64,000 nt of DNA, taken from Ehretia macrophylla. Its lineage: Eukaryota; Streptophyta; Magnoliopsida; Boraginales; Ehretiaceae. Below are positions 11,226 to 26,200 of this stretch, piece after piece. Each line of letters opens with the position of its first letter. Position 1 is the stretch's first letter. A program made the position numbers and the translations under genes. The notes beneath the pieces are model-generated. The model did not search any database, had not been told where the DNA came from, and was given only the letters and a program-made list of their open reading frames with translations. The stretch covers positions 79,941,825 to 80,005,824 of the forward strand of contig CM075764.1 in the NCBI GenBank assembly GCA_037974665.1. Reading direction: 5' to 3'.

Positions 11226-14200
11226 GAACTTGTAAGTGGTGAGATCTAACAAGTGACAAATTCACGTATACCACAACTAATTATTAATAGAACCCCGTAC
11301 AAAGTGGGGAGATTTAAAACAATGAAAAGAATGGTTAACGAAAACAATGAAGAGAATGGTTAACAACTTAAAAAATTCTTCTCTCGCGAGATTCAAGATG
11401 GCTGGCACTTTTGTTGATTACATTAAGAAAAACAATTCAAATTCAAATATTAATTCATATTATGGACCTGAAATTCTAAACACACTCAAACAGTAGTAGC
11501 TTACAGTTGATGTCCCACGTGATGTATTTGTAAGTTCACACCTCTGAGATGGAAAAATCGTGTTAATTTTGTGTAGCTGACATTGGCTTTGTCTTTGAAT
11601 GCATTTGTAATTCAATTTTGTGGCTTCTTATTTTGCATGTGTTGGTTTAACATGTTTGTTCACTTTTTTTTCTAAAAACAATAAAGCGTTAGAATATAAT
11701 TTATTTATTGTATTTAACACATTCTCACACGTGCAAGTTATGTTTGGTAAGTTAGATTTTGATACCATATTCATCAATAATTATCTCATTTAAAAATTTA
11801 AATTATTAAATAGGTAATTATTATATTAATTGTCTTTAACATGCCAAATGTTTAATTAGTTGGGATCTAAGTGTTACTGCTTTGTCAAAATAGAATGAAG
11901 CAAGCCTTGGAGCACCTTCGTCCACCTCTTTTATATATATATATATATATATATTTTCAAGAAGGTGGGTTCTTTGAAAATTGAAACCTAAAATAAATGA
12001 CTTTAGCTGACATTGCGCTTCAACATTTACCGACCCCATACCATTTAGTGTCTGCTGTGGATGACACGCTCTTGCTTAGAGGCGTAGGCGGATCTATTTC
12101 CATTTTCACAGTCCTGAACTCAATTTTTTTTTAAACGTCAAATTATGTGATTTTAACCTCAAGAAACAAAATCTTTGGATCCGCCCATATCCTAGAAGTG
12201 CTTCCATATACTATGGAAATAGAGTTATATTTAGTTCTTTCAGGTACTGGTGTATGTATATACGATCAGCTAAGACGTGGGGAGTTTCTCTTATGTGATA
12301 CTTGTGTATTAGATGTTTGCAGTGCTTCAATTTTACACATCAATGTCCTTATAATGAACTTTAAGATTTTTCACAAAAGAATACGAAAAGGTTCCTTTTG
12401 CTACCTCTCAACCATTTTTATGTGAAAGAACCTCTTAAGAAATTGCTAAACGTCATAGGATTTCATCATATTTTAGTTGTTTTTGTTAGGATATCCCATC
12501 TGAACCAAAGAGAAAAAGGAGAAACTAATTGTCCCATATTGAAAAGTTTGTTGAGAAGAATGAGCCAAAAGTTTAAACATTTGGGTAAAACTTGAATTCT
12601 ATACGTGTATGTTATTGTCCATCTGCTCTCATGACTTTTGAACTCGCCGATAACAAACTCCTTTTAAGTTGATGATTTGAAACTCTTGTCCCGAATTCTC
12701 CAAAAGTTTATGGTGGTGATTGTAAAATATAATAAATAATATAACAAACCTCTCTCTAATAGCTTAACATAGTGTTTGAAATAAATTCATATATGGAATT
12801 CATTTCATTTATAACAGAATTTCTCATGGAATTCATTTACAAATGAATTCTTTTGTTTAGAACTGAAAAATAATATTAAGTCAATTATATTATTTATAAA
12901 TCCAAATTATGTTTAGAACACATGTAAAATTAGAATTAATAATTACATTTTACTTAAATTCCCTTATTTTATTCAATTGAATTCATCTCAAGTTTGTTGA
13001 GAATAAAGTTGTTATACATGATAGATTGAACACAATAGCACACAAGCAATGTCACATAACCACATTGGAAATGATATAGCAGCATCAAAGTTTGAAGCAT
13101 TTATTCAGTATATTTCAAACATATATATTCGCGGACACAAACATATATACGCAACTCATTAATGATAATGTATCAATAATGTCGTAACTTCTTGTTTACA
13201 CTTTACCACAGTATGCTATGTCCTTGCCTATAATCGAGTATTATAATCCAAAGCCTATAATATAATACTACTATAATAATAACAAAAAAAATACTTAATA
13301 GAAAAGATATCATGAATAAATTTGCAAAATACCTGAAAGAAGAGTGAATGGAAGAAATTGATTTTTTTTCTCTTTTTGTCGTCAATTTGGAAGAAGAAGA
13401 AGAGAGAAGAGTGGGGAAGAAGAGTAAAAAAAGATGTTTATTTTTTTCTTTAATCTGAGAGTAGTTTTATTTTTAAAAGATAAGTAACACTATTAAAAAA
13501 TGTGCATTTATAAATTTTACTGCTCGAATTTGAGTAAAGTTTATACAAATTTAAGAATTATAAATCCTAAATTTATAATTTTTTAAAAATGTTCAACCAA
13601 ACAAAAAAATTTGAATTTACAAATATTTTGTTAAATTCATTTATTTCAAACAGTTTATAAATTTGTAAATGAGATGATATCTTAACATAATATGAGAGAT
13701 TAAATATTAAAAAAATTTTGATTCAAAACTCACTACAACTCATTTATTGCTACTAATTTATAAAAACTGTCAAAGTGCGAGACTGAATGTGAGGTCATGA
13801 CAATGTAATGGAACACGGCTTGGTCGCTGCCATAACACACTCATACGAGAGTGTAGGCCTGCGGTAGCCCATGGGTGATCTAGGTGCACGAGGAGATCTA
13901 CTAGACCCCGGATGACCCTCGTGTGATTAGGGTTGAGTCGGATGGTTAGCTTATAAGATGTGTATGATCTAAAACTTGTGAAGGCAAAGAAGAAGATGCC
14001 TTCATCGATGGTGATTATAATTCAAGAGATCAGAGTTTAGCCCAATTTGGAGAACTCAAAAGTGAAAGGTAACTTCTTTTTTTATGATTTTCCCATATGA
14101 ACTAAGGGGACAATACAAACTCAATTGTTGCACGTTAGGAGAGTAGCTTAAGGTTCAATATACAACATAAGCTTTGGGATCAAGTAGGAGTTTACACATA

Positions 14201-17200
14201 TGGGTTAATATCTTATTATTATGGTGAAGATGATCCTGTTGCAACACTTTTTCCACATTGCTTTCTTCTAAGACTTACAGCAACACATTACGAAACCGAA
14301 CTTGTAAAACATTGAAAAGACCAAATTTCAAGGTGTAAGAAGAACTCCAAAAAAAAAAAAAAAAAGATAGAAAAGAAGTAAGAAATGTGCATCTAAGTTT
14401 TGTCTATAACGCAAGACATACACAACTGTGAAAGAAGAAGGTAAAATGCTTCAAATTATTTTATGATTCTGCAGTATTACCTGTCTAATTGAAGCTTTGA
14501 ATGGATTATATATATCACCAACTCTTTAGCATACACACATCCAAACATCTGTCATTGTTTTCCTAAAAATGAAATCTTCAGTTTGTTCTCCTGATTGGTT
14601 TTTTTATTAATATATATATTGCATGTTTTATGTGGTGGAATTGACACTAAACCAAACTCTCGAGTGGGAATGACTATATATGAAAATGATGAACGGGAGG
14701 CACTCCACTCGCTGCCAATGCGGAAGGATGCTGCCAAAAAGAATGGAACACTGTTTCGCTTTGTCGGATTTGTAAGATCCCGTATAACAAGCGAGCCTTT
14801 GCACCAAGCAAGACCACCCAAATGTGTCTGCTAGATAAAACATAAATATTGGAAATAAGCCTCAACTTCATTTATCCAAACAAGATCATAGCAACTTAAA
14901 ATGGCTAGACAAAATTACTTGGAAGAGAAAGAATCCTTACACAAACCTGAATTTCTTGGCAAGCCCATTGCATTATTCATCATACAAATACAATCCTTAC
15001 CCAAAAAACATGTGACCGATATTCGCTTAAAACTTATGCCCATCATTGAACAAGAAGAAGAATATTGCAATTCAACCTGATGGTTTGTCAAAATATAAAG
15101 AACAGTACCCTTGGTTGAGTTAGTTAATGGACCTCCAGATGTGAATAGATTGGAAAGAAATAATTTTTTCCAATCCTGAATATCATCATTCATTGACAGC
15201 TTATTTTCATACCAATGAGAAACCAAATATTGATATTTGACATAAGGGTCTCACCCAAAAGCCTGTCCTTCCATAATTAATAAACTTGATCTGCATATGT
15301 ATATGATACAAGTTTTATAAGATGTAAGTATTCATATCTGATGGTAACTAGTGTATTAACATTCTACTATTCTGTACATCTATGTTTCAAAATATTGTTA
15401 TCCCAACAGTTGTGGCCACCATCAGCATCATCATCGCTATTGTCCTTGTCATTTTATTTACTTTTTTCTCTTCATTTAGTGATACATAACACCTCACTTT
15501 TGAAAGTTGTTGACAAAAAGAAACACAACACATGTTTTCGTTATAAAACATAATATGGTAATTTGTTAATATCCTTTGAACTTGTAATTTTGTGATCAAC
15601 TGATGCTCTAATAGAAAACACTAGCTGAACAGGCACAAATTATTGGGTTTAGACATTTGTCGGGAAGCAATGAAATGCCTGATTGGATATTTAGTCATTA
15701 TCTAATAATTCTTTTATTTTTTAAAGTTTCAGATTTTTGTAGAACATTAGCCTCCTACATATCCTATTTTGAGATACTGCCCAAAATGTGATGATTATAT
15801 GAAGGGAAAAGTTACTCTGGTTCGACAGGCTTTTGAAGGTTCTTATATGAGGTGGTATGGAGTGCTGGAAGGGGGAAAACCATAGTGTAGTCCATCAATG
15901 CCGACTGGTAGTGATATTTGCAGCTTGCCTTGTAGCTTTAAGTCTGTTCTGTAGGAAGAAGTGCATGCAAATTTATATATAAATCGTGGCATGGTTGAGC
16001 TGCAGTAGTCTTAAACACAAATCTTCTAAATTTGGGAGTGCTGCAGTTAACTAGAATGTATATCTGGCAAGAATTTTAGGTGAACTTTAAGTATCAATAT
16101 AATTCTTCCCGTCAGCAGTCCGTCCAATTGTTGAACGATTTCAAGTTTTCATATAGAACTTTTCCTTCTTGTTGTGGAAAAAATTGAAAAGTAATTCATA
16201 AGAATTGCATACTCTCGGAAACATAATATTGGATCCGTTTTGGCAAAAATTTACCTCGGTGAAATACAGATTAAGGACTTACCTTAATAGTTTCATAGAA
16301 TAGCAGAGACAAATAGATAGGCAAGTTGCTGGCGCTCATCCTGACGAACCAGCCATTCATCTCCTCTTCTTACAATCAAAATCTGCAAACCTCTCTCTTT
16401 TCTCTTGCCCACCTTAAAAATCCTTGTCCAAGGCCTCTTTTCTACGAAGCCTTGGAAAATTTTAGCTTGAAACATAAATATGTCTTCTTGCTCTTGACTT
16501 TGTGACAATCATTATTGGTATTCATTCCTCCCATTCCCTCCTAGAATCACTTCTTTTGATGGATCTTTTCTTGTGTTTAGGTGAACTCTCTACTTCATCT
16601 CTGCTTTTCCATCCTTCTCGTTTATTTATCTTCATAGGTTGTGATCATCTTATTGCTAAAGCCTCCCCGTACAGTTGTAGTGTGTGTTGGTGGTCACCTT
16701 GATCCCTTTTTCTTCGATCCATAAGAATATGCAGGGTTAGCTTAAAATTCCATCATGATATGTCTGATTTGTTAGCGAGGCCCAAGGAACAACACAGGTG
16801 AAAGGTGATGAATTTGGAGGCTGACAATGAAATTGTTGAAGGGGTTTATTTAGTTTCACATTGAGTACATGGCATGCAATTAATCAGACAAAGGAAAAAC
16901 CAAACTAAACCAAGCCAAGCCTTTATCTCATTTGGTGGGGTTGGCTATATAGATTTGAAGAGACCACTCATTCCTATTGAGAGCCATTAAGTTTCAAGCA
17001 CACGAGATCTCGTCTAAGGATGTCCATCCAACTCTTCATCTTCTTCTTACCCTGTTACAATGCATAGCCTCCACACCTTCACCCCTTCTAATGGGTGCCT
17101 GTACCAGTCACCTCCTAACTTGCTAAACAATCTCAAATTGTTCTCCCTCATCCTATTCTCAACTGGGGCCATCTTCACTTTTTCTCAGGTCATATTTTCA

Positions 17201-20200
17201 TCAGAAAAAGAAAAAGAAGAACAAATTCAGCAGAGTGAGGGAGGATATTGTCTCTATTAGATTCTAGAGAGCATAATTCTTTTTTTCTTTTTTTTCTCTA
17301 TTGGTGAATCATGTTAGGGAGAAATGTCATCCCACATTGCTTAATGGGCTTCCAAGGCTATCAATTCCTAAATGTTTTAGTTGGATGCTCAAACATGGGC
17401 AAACCGTGGGGGAAGCCATCCATGTCTATTTTCTTTACTTCTCATCCTCTAGTGTCTTATTGTTTTGCTTTAGTCCCTTCTGTTCTCTCACAAATTTGGT
17501 TGATTCAGGAATTTTAGTTATCCAATCTGCTTTGGGTCTCTTGTCAACATTACATAGCTACTTGAGCTGCTCTAGCTCTTTTTGCTATTATCTCCGCCTA
17601 TTGTACCATTCTCTTTCATATAGTCTACCACTCCATGATTTAACTTATGCTTGGTTACCGGTGGGAGCAGGTGTTTGCAATATACCAATGTCATATTCAT
17701 ATTGGTTACTAAAGGCATTCCAAGGTTGCTTATAATGTTGTGGACTATACTGATACGCTGAGATTGTCACTGGATTTATAAAGAAGACAATATGAGCCAT
17801 AATTTTACAAGCTTTCACAATTTTCATTATTCAGTTTTGACCAATTGATCTACTGTTTCTTGTTATTTTGTTTTATTTTATTTTTTTTAAAAACATTCTA
17901 TTGGGATCCTTTAATGAAGGATGTATGAGTCTACCATGTGCATACTGAAGAGCTGCTTAATGTATTTTGTGCCAGTGAGGTCAATTAGCCCCTTTGGCCA
18001 CTACAGAGCTCTGCCCTTGCTTCTGCCTTCTTCCATTGGTGTACAATGTATTGATATTGTAAATGTAAAGTAAAACTAGTTTGGTGGAAAGTTTATTTTT
18101 CACAGATATGTAACTTCATTCGATGTATTGATTGCATAATTTGTTTTATTAACTTCTAGGTTTGCATAATAACTTTAGGAAAATATATTTGATTTTTTTC
18201 TTACCACACTTCCTACTCATGAGCTCTAATACTGAATCTTATTTTATGTTCTGCATTCACTATTTTGCCTTAAGGGCTTATAACTGTTTTCTTGCTGAAG
18301 CAGATTATTAGTTGAAATGATAGAACACGTGTCTGTTTTTTTTTTTTTTTTTGCTGAATACGTGTCTGTTAACAAGGGAATATAGAAAGGCTATAGGTTG
18401 GAAGTTTCGTCGTGTTTACTTTGCAGGTTAATTATTATTTTATGCCAGTGATATTCTTATTGACCACTGTGGTGTTGATTTTGTCAATTCCTGCTTGTTC
18501 TATCTCATTGCATGAGAAGTTTATTTAACTTATCTGGTTGATGAATACTCTTGCAGATATGCATCTGAATCAAACATAATCCGCTATGCAAAAATTGCTG
18601 TGCTCCTAAAGAATAAGACAGTTCGTGATGTGGCACTGCGCTGCAGATGGATGACTGTATGCTTTGCTTTTACTATTTGCTATATGTTGAATTTATAGGA
18701 ACTTAGCATTCTTTATACCAGTTTGCATATGCTATTCCTGTTTGCTGCATGCTACATTACCTTTGTTGTTTTAATATAAGTTTACATTATTTTCTTTTCT
18801 CATCCGCTATGACAATTTTCTGAGAGCACATAAGAGTGTGACTATGTATATATGCTACTATTGTAAAAAGAATATCTAACTGAGAGATTGTCTGGGGAAT
18901 TAGAGTATATTATGCATCATCTTCTTATTTCACTTTGAAATTCCTTTCAAAACTTCCTCTTAAAAGGAAGGGAATATTCTGTTTTGAAGCTATTTAACTA
19001 AAATCATGGTAATAAAGTCAACATATATCATCAAGTTCGGTATGTATGGTTGCATCTGAGATGCATATCACAAGAGCTGGGAAGTACTGAATATTCAATC
19101 CAATCTTATGAACCTCTCTTTCTGAATCCCTTCTGTCAATCACTCTATGAAATTAATACTATTAAAAGCAGTTTTCTATCATTCAATGCAACCTGCTTTC
19201 TCTGACTCATGAAATTAGAAGTGCATCGTGTTAAGGATATGCCTAGCACTAGTTCAGACTCAGCAGACTTAGCTAAATAGATGAGCTGTACAGTGTAAAA
19301 CTTTACACTAGAGAATGTTCATATAGGTAGGTAGTTATAGAAACAGCTGCACATTGTACAGCTATCACATGCTAAGCATAACATCCTAGATACTTGTACA
19401 GCAAGCTTATCTATGTCTATAAATACTCAACTCTGTAAACAAATCATTCGTTCAATCAATGAAATCATTTCTCTCTGAAAATGTCTTCTCTCTAAAGCTT
19501 TCTATCACATCAATCCTATTAAACTAACCAAGCCTTATCCCACTAGATGAGGCACGATCCTATTACCGTAAAAAAATTGATAGCACTTGTGTTAAGGCAT
19601 CCTTTATAGTGTACATGCATGCTCATTTCCCTTTTCTTGGCCAATAGCTATGTTTTTACACAGTTATTTCCTAGTGTGCACTAAGCTATGCCAATATGTA
19701 ATTCTGGGATGCTCAAAAAATTAATAACCATGCCACACACTGTGATTTTGGGTGCAAATTATATTGAAGAACCTATTCGTGAAAAATGTTTTTACATCCC
19801 GAAACTTGAATTACTTGGAAAACGAATTATGTTTATGCATCTGTTGTGACGTTACTGATCTCATATGTTCACACCAGAGACAAGCTTCATCTAATCCATC
19901 TTTCTCTTCCTTCCATTTTAATTTTGTTGGTTTTTTGCCATAAATCTGTCAGCCATAGTTTAGAAAGGTGGTTTTCGATTTTGTGTGCTGCTGAAAATAA
20001 TGATGTATAGAAATTTTTTTAAGTAAATGGAATTTTACACTTAAAAGGATTTAGGTAAATGGTTTTTTTTTTTTTTTTCCTCGGAAACTCTTCATTTACT
20101 ATGATGTCATAATAAGGTTTTCATCATTTTCGTCATTCGATACCTTGACACTTTTGGCTTCTAACATCTAATCTCTTAGTGTATGTTCAAAGAAAGTTTT

Positions 20201-23200
20201 CTTTTGACCTCTCATTTGTGCCAAAGGAAACATCAATTGACCATATCCAAGACAACAGACTGCGAGAAATTTGCTGAACTCTGGATGATAAACAAGAAAA
20301 AAAAAAAAAAAAAAACTCATAAAATGTGTAGACCTCCATCTCTATATAACCTTATTTCTTGATGTCTTACAATTTTCATCAGTTATTCAGCTATCATTTA
20401 CTTGATCCAGAAAAAAGAGATTAGCAAGAGAAGGAAAGAGGACCTCGATTTGGCAAGGAAAAATAGAGATAAAAAGGTGATCATGGTACGTTATTGCTAT
20501 TCTTTTCTCATGCCATATAGTTTCTGTGTGTTCTGTTGTGTACATGAACATGAAATATGATTATCTGAGAACAGTTCTTCGCCATTGAGTATCTCGTAAC
20601 GAAAGGGTTGGAACTACCATCTAGACCTATGGCATATACTACACATATCAGCAATAGATTTAAGTTCAGTCTCTCTCTCTCTCTCCCCCCTCCCCCTTCC
20701 CCCCTCTCAAACATACACAGACACACACACTGTTAGGTATTGCCACATGAGCTGGGTCTTTTTGGACTACGAAAAATTTTCTGCATATCATGCTCACTCA
20801 TATGACCAAGTCACATATTTCATAATGCAATGTTCTGCTGGAATAGATGCAGCACTCCACTTTAAATTGTTCTGCTAATCAATTTGTATAGGAATTTTCT
20901 TCCCTTTCATTGATTACTGAGGCACTTTTGTTAATCTTCGTAACTTCACCTTTCTCTGAATAATCCCCATCATATCCAACCTAGCCATGGAGATCAACTT
21001 CTTCTTAAGACCAGAACACAATGAACCTCAATCAGAGTTCACTGCACAATCAAATATCTGGATTTTACTTTACAAAATCGATAGTATCAGTCCTCTAGCC
21101 GATCGAAACCCATCTTTTTATTAACAAACAAAACATGCACCTTTTTGGCACTAAAAAAAGGGTTATTCAATCCACTAGTGCAACTGAAGGAATTACCTCT
21201 TCTGAGATATCGGCCATACAGCTAGCAGCATTTCCTATTAAAACATATTTTTTCAATCATAAGACTGAACTTATCAAATCAAGCTCTATTTGGGGTCGTG
21301 ATATGAACAACCAGAATCTAATATCCAATGTTCTGAAAAATTGGAACCAACAATAAAGACCAATGCAATATGCTAGTAGGTCTACATCCCCGACAGATTT
21401 CTCTCGCAACACTGGCAGAATCTGCAATCTTTCCATTGTTCTATCTTTTCGATTGCCTACACTTTTTTTTAAAGTCTTCTCAATTGTGAGAATAAAAATA
21501 CTTGTTCATCTTTCTTCTGTGCCTGGGACTGCAAAGTCCCTCTGCTATAATTATGATCTCCTTGGCTTACTCCTTCCACCCAAGGACTCTGATATTGAAT
21601 CAGAGTTCACCACAAGACTACCCCTATGTGAACTGCTTGTAGGACCCTTTAGCTCTTAAGTTTCCAAGATTGATTAGGTCACCTCATCCACCATCGGAAT
21701 ATTGTCCCCAACAACAGAAGGTTTTGACCAAACTTTATAAGATGGTGGAAGGGATGCCAACGATTAAGAGCTCAATCTTCTTGTGTCAGAATTTAATTTG
21801 ATGCGCAGATACCAGTGTCTTCATCCATCCGTAGTTGGTAAAATTTCTTTTTAGGTACAACCTATTCGTTAACGATCTAGACATGTGATTCTTGAGGTTC
21901 CCAAGAATTGACACAAGAATGCTCGTAGACATTTCTTTGAAATCCGATGAATGTTGAAACTCCAGATCTGGGAAATCAAACAAGTGCTAGGTACTTGATG
22001 TTCTGTAATATACATTGGAAGATATGAATGGGTTTAGGATATTGCAGTTAATTGTTGATGGAAGCTGGCTACAATCTCATAAGTAATGAATGGCTCTAAC
22101 GTGAGGAAGATTGGAGTTAAGTCAGAGATCTCAGATGCCAATCATTTGGGACATTGTGAAAATGTTTCCTGGGTATGACATTGGTTTTCTGACCAATTTG
22201 TGAGATTTTCTAGATTTATTTGTTATTTATTACATGCACTCCATGCTGAACTATCTCTGACTGTAGTGGGGCTACTGAATCTATTATACATGCATATTTC
22301 TTCTTTTGCTTACTTTGATGTGCTTTTCATGTAGAATCCCTGAGGCTCAAGGAATATGTTGCATTCTTTTCTCAGGAAAAAGTTACTGATCCTTCAGCAA
22401 CATCACCTTGCTTGGCAATGTATCCGGGCTTTACTCCATATGCTCAAGGATTGGCTATTAATAACAATGACTCTGGCATCTCATACAATGGTTGGGTTAT
22501 GATTTTCCTGAAGCAGCACAGTGATTTTGATTAATATCAAATAAGGATATACCCTCTTTTGATTTTTGGCATTAATTTTCTTTGAAGAATATCTGTGTTA
22601 CTACATTTTACTATTGCTTTTGAATTTTGATCTTTTTACATTAGTTTCCTGGGTTACTATTGAATTAAGTTTATCTCCAGTTTGAAATAATACCATTATT
22701 TGAAGTTCTGTTGAATGGTAGTGCTCATGCATAGAAATTCATAAGGGGAATCGAGAATAAATCAGTGGCTTAGATCTGATTTTTTTTTCTTGCATTTAGG
22801 AGTTTGGAGAAAATGTTTTTCTGTTGTCCTAGTTACCCAAATCTCTTCTAAAATTTATAGTTTCTTTTCTGTAATTCTTATTCTCCAGCATATTTCTGTA
22901 AGAAAAGTTCAGAATTGCCTGTATCTAAGAGGACCTCCGTGTTATTTAGACTAGTACTTTGGTAATATGAAGTTTTAGAGTGCAATGGTGGCACACGAAA
23001 TGACCAATTAGTATTGCAGTAAAAAGAGCGAAATAAAGATAGAGAATCAAATGGGGGGTTTTTGTGCTAGACCTAATTTGTAGGGAGCTATCAGATGAGA
23101 CAACTCTTGACATAAATGAGTGACATCAACAGATCCATACAGCTGACCCCTCCTAGTGGGAGAAAGCTTGGTTTGGTTTGGACTGCTAGAGGCAACATGT

Positions 23201-26200
23201 CTTGAACTCTCAATTACATGACCTGTTCCACCTTACTGCTTTTCTTTTCTACTTGTAAATATGGAAACCATTCAAATTCGATTAATTATATTCAACATGA
23301 AAACTTCAGACAGTTAGTAACCAATGATTGCTGTTGAGTTCTTACACTGTCAATCTGATCAATGTTCACTTGTACAATTGCTTTACTTTGAAAGGAACTT
23401 ATCAATTATATTCAACAACATGATATTACTTAATTATATAGTACATATACTGAAGCTTTGATCTCTTAGGGAACATTGTTTGGATGCTTATTGGTGTTTT
23501 AGAGAAGAGTTTCATATTATGAGGTGCTAAGTGTTTAGCCAATATCCCTGTTCCCCATCCCCATTTGGAGTTGTCTGGTATTGTGAAAAATGTAATACAA
23601 ATATAGCGAGGAGTTGACGGATTACAAATGGAGGTAAAGATGCTACATGAAGGTCGATAAAAAAGAGCATTAATTAGGATCAGTTTGTTTACAGAGCTTG
23701 TATCTGAAGTGGGATAGATAGGTAATGTTGCTTGTAAAACTGAAGTTGGTGAAGAGGCACATTAGTACCTAGTTCTATAAACAATGTATCTCGTAGATGT
23801 AAACAAGTCAACATAATTAGTGCAACTCTTATGAGTTTGGATGCTTGATGAGTGTAGGTAGTTCAATCCTTTTTATTTTTCTCTTCATGGATTTTTGACT
23901 GGAGGATTCAGGGCCAAGAGATAGGGTAAGTCAAGAAAGAACAAAACCAGAATTCACATAAAAGATATGGAGGATTATAGGATAGAGATTATTAATGCTA
24001 CCAAAAACTGAGCAGTTCGTCATATAGATTCGATGATATTAGGCATGCAATGATGGTTGTAATGAATTTTTTGTTTTTGCTAAATCTGCATGTTGTATCT
24101 TATTCCACTTCCAAAAACCTTGTACGAAAACACAATCAGAAACTATGACAAAGAAAGTTCATTAAGATAGTGATCTAAAAAAGCTATGTGCTAAGGATGA
24201 ATGAGGGTGAAGTGTAGTCAATAGTTTCATGTTTCTGAATGAGGGTCAAGTGTACGCCACTAGTTTCATGGTTCATTTATAAATGTCACAAGCATAGAAA
24301 GAAAAATTAATGAGGACAACAGCATATGACTAGATGAAAATATCACCGAGAAGGGATAATTTGGGGAGAAGGATATGTGCTTGAAGACAAAATAGGGAGC
24401 AATTCAAAATTTATTTACAGATAGATATTTATGAAGGTATTTTTGTGTGCAATGAATCATTTTGTCAAAATTTGTTGGTTTCTTGGAGTTATTGTGCATT
24501 TCATATTATGGAAGGGCCTGTGATTTGATGAGATCTTTGCAATTCACGTTAGACAGAATTGATACTAAAATCCTCCATCATTTGTTTATATGTATCTTCT
24601 CAGACTAAAACTTATTTGATGCAAGACGAATATCTTAACACTAAGCATGAAAAATCCAAGCTAATTCTATTTAAGAATAATAACTGTTAATGAGTTCCTA
24701 TCCTCTAATTTTAGTATACAAGTAGAAGACCATGTATTGGGTGTAAAATCTTTTAAATTACAGAATCAAAGCTATAGATATAGAATGATACAAAAGATTT
24801 GTTTCTCAATTATCCAAATTCTATTGTAACATATTTCTTCTTTCTTTGTAAGTTGGAAAGAGCTAAGTGGAAAATGAGAAAATCTAAGGCCATGTCAGAT
24901 AACAAGGGTTGGTGGCTTAAAGATTCCATTCTGAATTGCGTCAAACAGCCCTCCCCCCTTACATGGTCACCTGAGACACAGGGTAAGGAGTGGATGTCTG
25001 AAGCTGTCATAAAGTATTCCCTAAATTAAATGAGGCTAATCTGTTGCTGTGCACATGAAACTTTCTATATCCCAGTATATAGAGGGCAAAGCTTCTAGGA
25101 AAGGACTATGACATTTTTGTGTGTACAAAGACCTTTCTTGTACGGTTTGTCCATGTGGTCCAAGTACATTTGAGGGGAAAAAACATATGTCACTCGAAGA
25201 AGTAGAAATAAGACTCTGGGTGTAAATGAAACTTCTTGTCTCCATAAGAAAGTTGATCATAAATGTGCTCTTGTTTTGCATTTTAGATGTAAATATAGAT
25301 GATAGATCTCCAATGCCATATATCGAAGATTTTAGCATTGAACTTCCAGATTACATGCTCTGTGTTCCCTATAGTTGAAGATGGTTCATAATGTGCTCAA
25401 ACATATATGATTCCATTGCCTTCCATGAGGGGGTCTAAAAGAACCAGTCAAGTAGAAGCAGGTTAGTAAGTCTTTCTTGAATGAATATTAATGTGACAAA
25501 ATCAGATATCGTACTGAGAATTTTTATTCTCCGAATAAAGACTGCTGTGTATCAAACTACTTTTAGTCCTTTTTGAGAATAACTCAGGTCAGTTCCCATT
25601 TCTGCTCCAATTCTCAAAAAGCTTTTTAGGAAATCCTGATTCTAGTCTGAGCATATACATAACATATATGGATGTGGACTGACATAATTCAAGAAGTGTG
25701 AGCTATGCATTAAGGTAGTCAAAAAGGCTTGACATGCTTTTAGGGAAAAAGGAAGGGACGCGGGGTGGGTTGGGGTCTGTTGGCACTTGGCTCCTCAGAT
25801 GAGAGGTATGATTAAGAACAATGAAAACTGTTTCTTTTAACCTTTTCTAGGTGGAGAGGGGCATTCTGCAACCTCATGGACCCAAAGAATAAAACATGTC
25901 ACCATGAAAAACTATGTGGTCAGTCCTTGGGGAGACTACAGTGTTGTGTTTTAGATATGAAGTTTGCCAGTACTAAGTGAACTAAAATGAGACCAAGTCT
26001 CCAAGATCAACCCCTCATTAGATAAATACACAGGGAACAATTTGTATTGTGTTGGACAAGTTATTTGTTATATATTCTGACACGACTGCAGTGCAACAAA
26101 ATACTAGTCCGGAAATACCAGGAAGAATAGGATTATGAACTATATGATTAGAGCAAAAGTATAGGTGGGCCCAATTGAAGGATAAGATGAGGGAGAACTA

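Larger units (their letters stand above)
10964..18556 (+). other. Intron 1 of the DUF3755 gene (7.6 kb)
   Basis: AT-rich intron holding a (TA)n run (11189-11222), a candidate DNA transposon (12772-13680), two unrecognised coding-like ORFs (14595-14834 plus, 14915-15226 minus) and a decayed LINE C-terminus (16880-17215 minus). The remaining stretches, including 11223-12771, 13700-14590, 15240-16880 and 17220-18556, show no gene or clear element termini. Confidence 0.7.

Noticed and set aside
17301-17735. 144-aa plus-strand ORF in intron 1 as an exon
   Set aside because: Leu/Ser/Phe/Tyr-rich translation of T-rich DNA, no family motif, and an alternative overlapping ORF of similar quality.
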